From Beverwykella pulmonaria (lineage: Eukaryota; Ascomycota; Dothideomycetes; Pleosporales; Melanommataceae), in contig BCHH01000004.1 in NCBI GenBank assembly GCA_001599595.1, positions 565,905 through 629,904 of the forward strand: a stretch of DNA of 64,000 bases, given 5' to 3'. Of the stretch, positions 41,814 through 51,549 are shown piece after piece. The stretch's first letter is position 1. Every line of letters begins with the position of its first letter. The translations under genes and the position numbers were made by a program. The notes under the pieces are model-generated. The model made no database searches and was not told the DNA's origin. It worked only from the letters and a program-made list of their open reading frames with translations.

Positions 41814-42701
41814 TTATATTACCCCCACCTTCCCAACCTCTCTTTCTCTATTTAGCACAACCCTAACCTGCCTCTCCTCCCCTTTCCCAAAGAACCCCTC
41901 CCTCAACCCATCTAAGTACAACTCATATCCTGGCATATACCCCCTTACAAACGCTGTAACAGCCCCATCCGACATCCCCGTCCCCTTCTTCTCGATCAGC
42001 GCATGTTCTTGCTGCAGCCTCCAATGATACACATTGCTCAAATCATCTGTATCGATATGAATGATGAAATCGAAGTGCTGGGGTCCCATAAATGTCTTGC
42101 AATATCGCTTCAGGTTTTCATTGACTTCTATCAAATGAGCAAGTTGGTGGTCTGCAAGTGTGAGATGTGTCTGTTTCCGCGCATCGTGGTGCCTGACTTC
42201 GACCTCGGATTCAGGAAGTGGACAGAAGCCAACACACCATCCTTCGAAGACGACGACGTCAGGTTTTGAGGTAATGGTGGGCCATTCGGACTCGGGCGCG
42301 CGATCGCCCTCGCCGTTGAACTTGCTCTTGTCGAAACTTGGGATCTTAATTTCTCCATTCCCAGTGTACTCTCTCAGCATTTTGAAGAAGTTTCCAGCAA
42401 GCGCTTCGTCGTGCGTTCCCGGCTGTCCTCGTGTGCGGTATAACTTATTTTCGGGATCTTTGTCGCGCTGCGCGATTAGGTCGTCGTGCGTCTTGTAGAC
42501 GTCGTCTAGCGAGATGGTTATTGCGTTTAAGTTGTGCTCGCTCATGAGGAGAGACACGACTTTGGAGGCCCATGTAGATTTCCCGCTGCCTTGGAGCCCT
42601 GTGATACCTAGTATAATGGGCTGTGATGATTCCTTGCGGCGCGCCTCAATTTTAGGGACAAGCAGGTCTAGAACGCGCCGGATGTTGGTTTCGAGCGACA
42701 T
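41814..42701 (-). CDS. D-glycerate 3-kinase-like P-loop kinase (Tda10/GLYK type)
   Basis: A single 295-residue exon starts at ATG 42701. The Walker A loop GITGLQGSGKSTW lies at about residues 34-45. The Walker B-like and family motifs ITISLDDVYKTHDDL, RGQPGTHDEALA, IPSFDKSKFNGEGDR and VVVFEGWCVGFCPLP follow in the order of plant and yeast glycerate kinases (PRK-like fold). It would phosphorylate D-glycerate to 3-phosphoglycerate, although the yeast homologue Tda10 has an uncertain substrate. The start lies 464 bp from the divergent start of a tartrate/malate dehydrogenase whose product class can be glycerate, which supports the glycerate assignment. Confidence 0.85.
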   Translation of the reverse strand: MSLETNIRRVLDLLVPKIEARRKESSQPIILGITGLQGSGKSTWASKVVSLLMSEHNLNAITISLDDVYKTHDDLIAQRDKDPENKLYRTRGQPGTHDEALAGNFFKMLREYTGNGEIKIPSFDKSKFNGEGDRAPESEWPTITSKPDVVVFEGWCVGFCPLPESEVEVRHHDARKQTHLTLADHQLAHLIEVNENLKRYCKTFMGPQHFDFIIHIDTDDLSNVYHWRLQQEHALIEKKGTGMSDGAVTAFVRGYMPGYELYLDGLREGFFGKGEERQVRVVLNREREVGKVGVI

Positions 42702-43165
42702 TGTGAGAGGAAAGGGTTTCGTGCTGACAGGCTTGATGTTGTCCTTTCGGTCTCGAGGCTCAAAGAAGCATGTGACGTGTTCAAGGGGATCGTGATGAAG
42801 GTTGAATAGAGCGAGAATAGAAACAGGTGCCCCATTAGAAGTTGTCCGCGCATCGGCCCGAAGTTCGCCACATCGTACACTCTTGACGTTCGCTCAATCA
42901 CGCCGGAGGTTCATCCCATCACAGCTTGCCGAAGCACCCTTTATTCCCGTCGACCCTGCATGTCTGCCCCACATCCGAAGCAAAGCGGCAATCCGAACAA
43001 GCACGGAAAAGTGCGAAGAAAAGCGGCTAAAGGCCATCGCCTGCCCGAGGTTCTAGCAATTGCCTTGTCTGCACGCATCTACAATTCTTCCGTCAACAAA
43101 CGCGTACAAAGACCCTAAACAAAGCCTCATTCCCCCATAAAGTTGAGAAGGAGATTCCGTTCACA
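42702..43165. promoter_or_regulatory. Divergent promoter region, glycerate kinase and dehydrogenase
   Basis: This is 464 bp between the start codons of the kinase (minus) and the broken dehydrogenase (plus). Sharing of regulation is inferred from position and pathway only. Confidence 0.35.
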
Positions 43166-43464
43166 ATGCGGCCAATTTCAGTGCAGCGGAAGCATTCCAT
43201 TGCAACAATGGGCGCAGATGGCATCGGCTCAGAGGTGATCGATGCTGGGGTCAAGGTGTTGAAAATTTGCACAGCTTGACGGCACCTTTCAGCTTGAATT
43301 CGAGGACTACGATTGGAGTTCAGCGACTTACAAGAAGACGGGCAAATATATCCCAGATGGCGGACTGGAGAAATTGAAGAAGCATGATGCGATCCTGTTT
43401 GGAGCAGTGGAAGGCTTGTGGCATGAGCGTGGCAGGGATCAAGGTGTCAAGACGTTGCACTACA
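43166..43464 (+). pseudogene. 5' part of a split tartrate / D-malate dehydrogenase gene
   Basis: From ATG 43166 the frame reads MRPISVQRKHSIATMGADGI then GSEVIDAGVKVLK. A single extra A near 43262 then shifts it, and the next frame continues QLDGTFQLEFEDYDWSS, YKKTGKYIPDGGLEKL and HDAILFGAVE. This is the nucleotide-binding N-terminus of the decarboxylating hydroxyacid dehydrogenases (isocitrate/isopropylmalate fold, tartrate dehydrogenase branch). After GAVE the expected DHITLWGL segment is missing, and the family sequence only resumes 6.1 kb downstream at about 49600. Confidence 0.85.
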
Positions 43465-43541
43465 CTACAACGCCATAACAACCAAAGGACTATGTGTGTA
43501 GAACAATATATATACGTTTGTGACACAAAATCCTGAAATTA

Positions 43542-43823
43542 TGTAAAGTTAACCTAAGTAATCAGGGTAACCAGATACTTGTATAGCTTGCTCATGGTAA
43601 TCCTGGCTAATCACGGTAATCGCGACCCGCCAAATAAGGCTCTTGTAAAAGGCTAGGCCCTGGTTATGTGGATCCTTCGGCTCGCCTCGGATCCTTCGTA
43701 CAAAGCCTTGGCAGGACCTTATAAACTCCGCCGGCCTCTGCCCCTTTGTTCTTCTTCATGCTTCCTTCTGTCGCTAGATAGGAATACAATGCTTATTATT
43801 TGAGCCTCTTCTATACCCTTACA
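43542..43823 (+). repeat. LTR-like unit
   Basis: It starts TGTAAAGTTAACC and ends ATACCCTTACA, with matching TGTAA/TTACA ends. A TTATAAA box at about 43720 and a T-rich leader follow the usual LTR promoter layout. No target duplication and no second copy were found, so it is either a 5' LTR of a truncated element or a chance arrangement. Confidence 0.4.
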
Positions 43824-45859
43824 GCTCTCGTAATCTCACTAACCACCAAATCTCACTAACCTAGCTGTAAGGCCGGTTTTGCCTGTACATGTTGTAAGGC
43901 TGGTACCGGGCCTGTACGGAGGCAGTATGGCTGTGATGTCATGTGATTTAGCCTATTAGTGTTCCCCCGCTGCTAATGTGGCTTGGCAGCGATTCATCTC
44001 TCTTACAACACACTCCTATCTACCCCGAACCCTTACTCTGAACCCTATTTAGTACGAGACAACCCACCTTCCTTACACTAGCTAACCATGGTTAACCACA
44101 GTAACCAGATTCTAATTTACATTTTGCCGATGGAGGTTGGATGTTTTAGGGTAGCTTCCATGGCAGGAAGAAGTGACCTGCCTAATTCTGGGAGAAGGAC
44201 TGGGGCAGTATAACAGGAGAGACCGCCCGAGCTAGATCTCGAGAAGAGTGAGCGTCCCCTAAAGAGCTCGCTAGTTCTCATAGCTTATTTCCTTAGCTAA
44301 CGCCTTCCTGTATCTTCTCGCGGCTGTGGAACCATCTACACTATACCCAGTCGAAGCTCCTCCTACACAAGCTATCTTTTACCCGCCGCTTATGTCCCTA
44401 GACACCTGCCTGAAAGGCATTACGCGCTACACGGGCTGAGCTATCATCACATCCGGTTAACGTTAATGTACAGCCGTTCGCCAATTTCCTCCCTACGTGG
44501 AGTGTTAAGTAATTCTCCCGAAAATGCGGGAGCGAGGGCGAACAGAACTGTTTACAATCTATTTTTACCAGATTTCCGAGAGTTTGCCTCTAGAAACCGC
44601 TAAATAATAAGCATAGCCACAGGCACAGCTGAAAGGGTGTACGAGGGTATCGTGGACTTACAGTCTACGAAATACGCGGTGCTGTCAGGAACGGGGTTCT
44701 GTGCCACTCCGCCACTGCAACCCAAAAAGGTACGAATAATCAACATCAAGCTGATTCGCGTGCAGAATAGTATATATACCCTTACAGGTGCCATTTCCGA
44801 ACCATTTCATATATATGCTAACTATAGAAGGAGGCTATTATATACCTATTAGCTACCTAAGGGTTATATAACCTGGTCCTTTACGCTTTCTAATAAGGAA
44901 GTCCTCTGCTATAGCAGCTATACTCTAGAGTTTCATATAATGGATAGGGTCAAGCTAGCTATAGTGCCTAGGAATTGCTTATGGTAGGGTGCCTGAGGCT
45001 CTAAGGAATACCGCTGACAACTTGTACAGAGTTTTATAGGAAACAAGTGCTGAACAGTCAGCCACATTCTATATTTTATTTCTAAGAAACCGGGCTTACG
45101 CTAGCCGACACCCCCTGTACAGAAAAGGTGGAGCTAAAATATTTGACCAGAAACATCTGCCGAACAGCCAGGTTCGTATCCAACAGGAATTCGCGACAAC
45201 CGAACACGCCACCTCAACCCAGTCCAACAGATGGTCTGATCACCATGGTCAGCCGGATCAACCTTCCTGTGCCTCATCGGCTGCTCTATTTTCGTCGACA
45301 CCATTGAGGCCAATGCCTTACCCAAATTTCGATGAAGGGTCCTTCATCGCCGCTTCGTGGCTGACTCAATCAAAAGAAATTATAGGTTGAAATCGATACT
45401 TCAACCTTCAACTCAATGCCGCAGCGCTGGATGTACGGTCTTGGGACCCTTTGTCCGGTGACGTGGTGTGATTCAACCGTTGACCGTCCTAGGTACAAGG
45501 TAGTAGCATGAGCTGCTGGCGCCCGCGAAAAGCTCGAGCTACAGGTGCGCATGAGCAGCGCGCTCATGCTACCACCTTCTAGCCAACCCCTCGAAGATGC
45601 TACCCTAGCACCGCAGTCCCTCGGATATACCTTACCGACCCTAAATAAGGGATAGAGTTCTTCCTCGATGCCCGCCACTGCAGTATATACCGGGACAGCT
45701 CACCGACACTCTGGGGACTGGCGACGAGGCTGGCAGCATCACGTCACGGTCCCTTTCAATTTGAGGTATTTAGAGTCATCGTCACAGCATTTTTATGAAA
45801 AATTACTTCCTTGATTCATTTTCCCTCTTCACTGCATTTATTGACGAGCAACTAAAACA
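43824..45859. other. Transposon-derived, gene-free interval
   Basis: Palindromic GGTAACC/GGTTAACC-like motifs recur at 43565-44110. A TGTTGTAAG...CTTACAACA unit lies at 43890-44010. The minus strand 44790-44597 resembles a further LTR end (TGTAAGGGTATATA). I see no gene. The stretch 45700-45859 is the promoter region of the peptidase gene. Confidence 0.35.
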
Positions 45860-48211
45860 ATGCTTCGACTGATCTATGTTGGCATTATTCTATGGGCAAG
45901 AAGCCTATTGGTGCATGGCGCAGGGCTAGCGGTAAGCATAAGCAGTATCTGGTGTATCTCTAGCCTCTGACTTTTCGAGCTAGTCTCTCTGTACATTCGA
46001 AGACAATGCACCAAGCCCAACATCCGCCGTAGGCCCACCCGGCGTTGGCTCAGCCACTGTTAACCCATCCACTGTGACAGCCTCTGTGAAGACATTAGTC
46101 ATATCTGCTGTCGTGGGCACTGAAACATACTATTTTGGCGCCGAGCCCGAGTACTTCCCACCAGCCGTAACGAAAGCCCCAACTCCCATCGACTGGAGTA
46201 AAATTTTCAAGTCCTACAAGGAGCCGGTACAAAGACCCCGCTATACTAACAGACCTTCTTCACCCGAGACAATAGGCCCCAATGGTCTGCCGACCGTAGT
46301 TGACTGGAGAAATCGGTGGGGTGTTAAGTGGCTGGCTACTGTTCAGGTAAGAATGACATAACTGCATGTTTTGTAGACCATCGCCATACTCATTTGGACA
46401 GGATCAAAAGTCATGTGGTAGCTGTGTGACTTTTGCCGTGACTGCGTTGCTAGAATCGATGGCCCGGATCCAGCATGGTGCATGGAGCAAGCGCAGCGAA
46501 GCAGACCTGTTTCAGGGCATGGGCCGCTCGTGTCAAGTGGGACAAAAAGTCTGGCGTGAACTCTGTTATCTCAAACACTACGTTCCAGGCGTAGCCGACA
46601 CTGCTTGTGAGCCCGGTATACCAACAGACCGACCATCTGTAACTTGTGCGGACAGAGAAGCCAGGGCTTTGCGAATTGAAGACTATTACCAGCTATACAC
46701 TATGGACGACCAAAAGAGGTGGCTTGCCCAGGTCGGGCCAATAACGGCTGGCATTTCCGCTTATAGTGACTTTGGGGGCTGGAAACCGTCCCCGGGAAAC
46801 GAAGTATACCACCACACAACTGGATCAAATCCCGGTGGCCATTCTATGCTTGTGGTTGGCTATGATGATACAAAGAATTGTTGGATCGTGAGGAACTCTT
46901 GGGGGTCAGCTCGCGGTGACAAGGGCTACTGGTACATTGGGTAAGCAATCTATTAACCAGTTTGTGGAGAACAGTTCTAATCCAAGGGCAAGCTATAACG
47001 AAGTCGATATCGACAATGGTACAAAATATGGAGTCACCAACATTTCTCCGGACACCTGGACTGGAAGACGCCATAGCAACGGCAACATCTATCAAAGTAG
47101 AGACGGGGTTACCCACCGAGACCTTCAAGTTCTCCGAAGGACAAACACCGGCCATATGGCTTGGCTCACTAGGACCGGAGAAGAACCATTTGAATGGCGC
47201 ATCACGCAGGATATAGTTCCGGATGGATATATCACAATCAATCCAGGAAGCGGTCCGGTCCAAGGGCAGCCTGTGTTACTCGAGTCCAGTTACGGCCGCA
47301 TCAAGGAAGCCTTGTACTGGGAAGGTTTGAACAATACATTCACTCACTGGCATTATAGCCCGTTGGAGGACGTATGGTTCCAAAGGAATGGCGACGGGTT
47401 TAAGAAGCAAGTCTATGACTTTCAAGTTCGGGGGTATCCTGGATTCATACAAAACGATTACGGAGACTACAATGTCGTCGTTCGTAATTCAGCAGGCCAG
47501 CTTGCTGAGGTACGTGCAACCCTTTTTATCAAATTTACGAAAGTGGCTCGCGCTGACGAAGAACTTCTTCAGTTCACTCAGGTATCAAAGTATGGCACAT
47601 TTGATCTCGTGAGAACAGTCAATGCTGGCTCCGACGCCTTACAATCTGGGCCAGCACTAGTGCAAGCCAATATTGCTCGCAACACCTCTGACCCTACAAG
47701 TGGTGGGCTTCTTTACGTCGTCGGTCTCTTCAATAGCACTGCAAAGGGTACCCCATTAGGATCCTTCAATAAGGAACTTAGAATGTACTGGCGCCGGGCT
47801 AACGACAATGTCTGGACACTTGGAGAAACCTTTGGAATGTACAACGGTCCGGAAGACAAGAGTATTTCTCCACCCGTCATGATCCAAGATTTCTGGGATA
47901 CACAGGACGAGAATGCGTTCGGTGGCTTCCAGCTTCTAATTGCCCGACGCGGATGGGTGGAGCACTGGCAACGACTCAATACGGATATACTATCGAACCC
48001 GCCTTTAAATCGCTACCCATGGGATTCTCTCCCGTCGAAGTTCGAGCAGGTTGGCTCTTTTGGATTAGGAGAGATTCAGCATGTCTGGGGCTTGACACAG
48101 GGAAGCTTCAATCAGGCTCTGGAAGCTATCGTTGAGGATTTCAGTGGGAATTTGTGGCATTGGCAGTATAATGGGACCTGGAATCGGATCGCAATTCTGC
48201 CCAGTGTTTGA
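45860..48211 (+). CDS. Papain-like (C1) cysteine peptidase with long C-terminal repeat domain
   Basis: Exons 45860-45931, 45984-46346, 46402-46940 and 46987-48211 give 732 residues. A signal peptide (LRLIYVGIILWARSLLVHGA) and a proline-rich propeptide-like region precede VVDWRNRW. The catalytic residues are all present: QDQKSCGSCVTF (Cys about 153), GGHSMLVVGYDD (His about 292) and WIVRNSWG (Asn about 310). From about residue 340 a region of nearly 400 residues carries spaced aromatic motifs (TFTHWHYSPLEDVW, RRGWVEHWQRLN, GNLWHWQYNGTWNRI) like the blades of sugar-binding beta-propellers. The third intron has alternative acceptors, and 46986 was chosen for frame and branch site. The gene lies wholly inside the split dehydrogenase. 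Confidence 0.85.
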
Positions 48212-48518
48212 TATAGGGGATTTAGATGCAAGATAATAGGACAGCAGCCCCTTTCCTCTGAATCTTTTCGTTGACACCTAGTCAGAAATCATATGGCAAA
48301 GTTCAGCATGATATACACGATGTTAAAAATCTCTAGGCCAGCTTCGCAAGAGTTTGATACTCTTAGTTACGCTAGATTTTCTTAAACAGTCTTAGCTTCT
48401 TCGTAGACTGCGCTCTAGGACTCCGGCTCCCGACCTGTCCCCTACCCAACTCCGATACAGATCCTATTCCTATCCGAACCTGTAGTACTCCGGCTTAGCT
48501 ATCTCTCATCCCTCTTAC

Positions 48519-48730
48519 TGTGAGCTAACAGTGGCAGGGAACAGAACGAAGGGATGGATCAGAAGTAAACAGGCTTGATTCATCAGAGTTGAGACGAATC
48601 CTTGAGGATGCTCAGAGGATTCGGAGAAACTATATATGTGATGTGTCACGTGACCTGCAGACACACGGCCCGATAGGCCTCCGAAGGGCCTCCGCAGGAG
48701 GTCCGCCGGGAAACAGAAGTATCCCTCACA
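48519..48730 (-). repeat. Solo LTR, family A (212 bp), copy 2
   Basis: This is the inverted copy of 15360-15571 and has the same length. It is flanked on both sides by CTTAC (48514-48518 and 48731-48735), an exact 5-bp target duplication. On the minus strand it starts TGTGAGGGATAC and ends GCTCACA. Confidence 0.9.
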
Positions 48731-48889
48731 CTTACTGTATATAAGCCAGTCTACTCGCTAGTTAGATCAGGTAGCTTTTCAATATCCTTTCGTACCAGGC
48801 CTATAGGTATCAATTCAATCTTGGGTATTCGTTATCACTCACGTACTCCCATATGCCTCGGTAGTGATTTGCACCCGAATCAGATAGTT

Positions 48890-49300
48890 CTGATAACCTG
48901 CACCGATACAAAGGGCAACACAATGCAAGAGAAATTAGCAATAAACTGTCTGTAATAGTTTATAAAACTAATAAAGACGCAAATATCCTAAACAGTCTTA
49001 GGCAATAGCCACTCCTAGATTATCTTAATCCTCAAGGTGTTAATTTTGACACTCTCTAGGCAAACTATGTACCCTAGGTATTTAGTCTCCTGCGTGTAAA
49101 ACTTACATTTGCTTAACTTTAAATAAAGCTTTACTTTTCGCAATCTCTGCAATACCTCCTTAATATGGAGTATATGTTGCTCTTCTGTTTTAGAAAAGAC
49201 TAGAATGTTATTAAGGTACATAATACACGTCACATCAACCAGCCCAACTAGAGCCTAATTAATATACGCCTAGAAAGCTGCTGGAGCGTTAGTGTTGGTT
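48890..49300 (-). mobile_element. Ty3/gypsy reverse-transcriptase fragment
   Basis: The minus strand gives TNAPAAF, a stop, AYIN, a stop, ALVGLVDVTCIMYLNNILVFS, then LQRLRKVKLYLKLSKCKFY, ETKYLGYIV, WLLPKTV and FINYYRQFIANFS. That is the palm and connection part of a Ty3/gypsy polymerase. The active-site motif YLDD reads YLNN, and both early stops are TAG where CAG is expected, a RIP-like change. The rest of the element is absent. Confidence 0.85.
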
Positions 49301-49598
49301 TCACAGGGCTATTGCAATAGCAATGGGGGTTCTCAAAGGGGGTAATAAATCGTTGTGTCTGTCTCTATCTGAGGTGAGGCTCAGGAGGTTGTATCATCCC
49401 TTTGCCGCCAAGCACCGCTAGTGTCTCATGTGATAAACACGTGATCACAACATCACCACGTGATCACCATGTTCTATATATATTCCAACAGTTAGTAAGC
49501 CCAAATAGCATAACTATATACTTAAAGTGTCTGTATCTAGTCCAGAATGCAGTCTTCCACTTATCCCTAGACTTAATACAAATCCTATCAGCCCTTCC

Positions 49599-50486
49599 AA
49601 CAGTACGCCAATGTGTGTCCCACCAAAATTTTCCGCGGCACCTCCTCGCCTCTCCGCAACGCCTCGCATGGCGATCTTGACTGGGTTATCATTCGGGAGA
49701 ACTCCGAGGGCGAGTATGCCGGCCAGGGTGGGCGCTCTCACCAAGGCAAGCCCTGGGAAGTTGCTACTGAGGTGTCCATCTTTTCCAGACACGCCGTGGA
49801 ACGTATCATGAGATTTGCGTTTGAATCTGCCCAGAAGAGACCGCGGAAGTTGTTGACTGTTGTTACGAAGAGTAACTCACAGCGAAATAGAATGGTACTT
49901 TGGGATGAGGTTGCGCAGGAGGTGGGCAAGGAATTTGAGGATGTGAAGTGGGATAAGATGCTGGTGGATGCAATGACGTGCCGCATGGTTCTAGATCCAA
50001 CGTCTTTGGATACGATTGTGGCAACAAATCTTATGAGTAATTCGAGTATTCGCCCTTCAATTCTGGTATCCATTACAATATGTGGTATACTGACGGTATG
50101 GACAGCACGCGGATATCCTTTCCGACCTCGCTGCCGCTCTCGCAGACAGTATCGGTATAGCCCAAACATCCAACCTCGATCCCACACGCGAGAACCCTCC
50201 ATGTTCGAGCCCATTCATGGCTCTGCGTTTGATATCACAGGAAAAGGCGTCGCCAACCCAGTTACCACTTTTTGGACCGCCTCCGAGATGCTCATATGGC
50301 TGGGCGAAGAAGATGCTGCCAAGAGGATGATGGATGCTGTAGAAGCAGTCACTGAGAGGGGCGTTAGGACGAAGGATTTGGGCGGGAGTGCGGGTACTAA
50401 AGAGGTTACAGATGCTTTTTGCAAGGAGTTGGAAAAGGTGTATGAGAAAGTAGAGAAAGAACTGCGAGATGTGGATAGTGTGATAA
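49599..50486 (+). pseudogene. 3' part of the split tartrate / D-malate dehydrogenase gene
   Basis: The sequence resumes with FQQYANVCPTKIFRGTSS, then DLDWVIIRENSEGEYAG, PRKLLTVVTKSN and MVLWDEVAQEVG. An intron at about 50032-50106 has lost its donor (ATGAGT where GTGAGT is expected, a G-to-A change). The exon after it gives HADILSDLAAALADSIGIA. A missing C near 50200 shifts frame before SMFEPIHGSAFDITGKG and DLGGSAGTKEVTDA. A solo LTR begins at 50487. With the 43166-43464 fragment this accounts for nearly all of a dehydrogenase of about 360 residues, so the gene was once complete. Confidence 0.85.
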
Positions 50487-50669
50487 TGTTAAAACATGAG
50501 AGCTTTGAGTGGGAGAGGACGTCATCATATTGCTTGAGGTGCCAACGAGGGACCAGGCTGGTGCTATATACTCAGACATCTGCCCAGCCATCTTGGTCAC
50601 GTGTCTATCATGTGCCTATCACGTGTATGTCACGTGTCGCAGTCTCGGCTTGCCGGCTGCCCTTCAACA
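50487..50669 (+). repeat. Solo LTR, family B (183 bp), copy 2
   Basis: It begins TGTTAAAACATGAGAGC and ends CCTTCAACA, the same length as 20539-20721. GATAA flanks both sides (50482-50486 and 50670-50674), an exact target duplication. It lies at the end of the dehydrogenase pseudogene. Confidence 0.9.
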
Positions 50670-51253
50670 GATAAGACTAGGTAGTTAAGTGGGCTGACTT
50701 CACAAATAGTAAATGCGACGTTGAATTTGATTGCTTATGATCACAGTGCAAGGGAGCTCGTAACGACTGTGTGCTGCTTGGTCATTCAGGTATGACGTAA
50801 TTCTACCTTTTGCCTATTCCCATCCTAGGCAGCATACTAGTCACGTGGATATACCGCTGACTAATCAAGCCCGTCTTTATAATAGTGTATTACATCACAC
50901 ACACAGAGATACACTCAATACACATCTTCTACTCAGGTTACATCATCCCTTCATTCTCTGATAGTACTTCCACACGGACTTAAAAAATGTTTTGTTCTAT
51001 ACTGGGTTAGGCCGCCAAGCTTCTCAGCAGAAGTTCCTGAGTCGATCCCAGGATGCCTCCGAGCCTCAACCATCAACTATCAGCAACCTCATCAAGCAAT
51101 CAATTCGGCCCCAGATTGTACAATTCTGCGATCCCGCCCACCATCCCATAGTTCTCTGTTTTTTTTTGCCCGTTGTAGATAGTTATCGCGCTTTGCGCTC
51201 GGCCGAACAGCTGGCTCACGATTGACGCGCTGAGTGAGATTCAGGATCAGGTA

Positions 51254-51413
51254 TTGACGCTCACGGCAGCTTAAGAACCTGGTCAAGATAGCTGAATCCC
51301 CCTTGATGAGGTTTAACGCTCACGGCAGCTTAAGAACCTCATCAAGACAGCTAAATCTCCCTTGATGAGGTTTGACGCTCACGGCAGCTTAAGAACCTCA
51401 TCAAGATAGCAGT
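51254..51413 (+). repeat. Hairpin-bearing tandem repeat (58-59 bp unit, about 2.7 copies)
   Basis: Units start GACGCTCACGGCAGCTTAAG. Each contains CCTCATCAAG and, further on, its reverse complement CTTGATGAGG, so each can fold back. It ends about 135 bp before the start codon of the F-box gene. Confidence 0.85.
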
Positions 51414-51549
51414 CACGTGAACCCACTTCGAGCCTACGCCCCCAAATATAGCCTTGTTTTTTCTCCCAAAAACCAACCACCACACCTTGCTTGGGCCGAT
51501 GAGATTGTATAGATACGGCTGTCTTGCATTCCTCCTCAACCGGTTCAAA

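Noticed and set aside
43890..44010. A short unit with TGTTGTAAG/CTTACAACA ends considered as another solo LTR
   Set aside because: The flanking 5-mers differ (GTACA and CACTC), and no second copy was found.
51254..51413. CRISPR-like array
   Set aside because: Units are contiguous without unique spacers, and the genome is fungal. It is a minisatellite.
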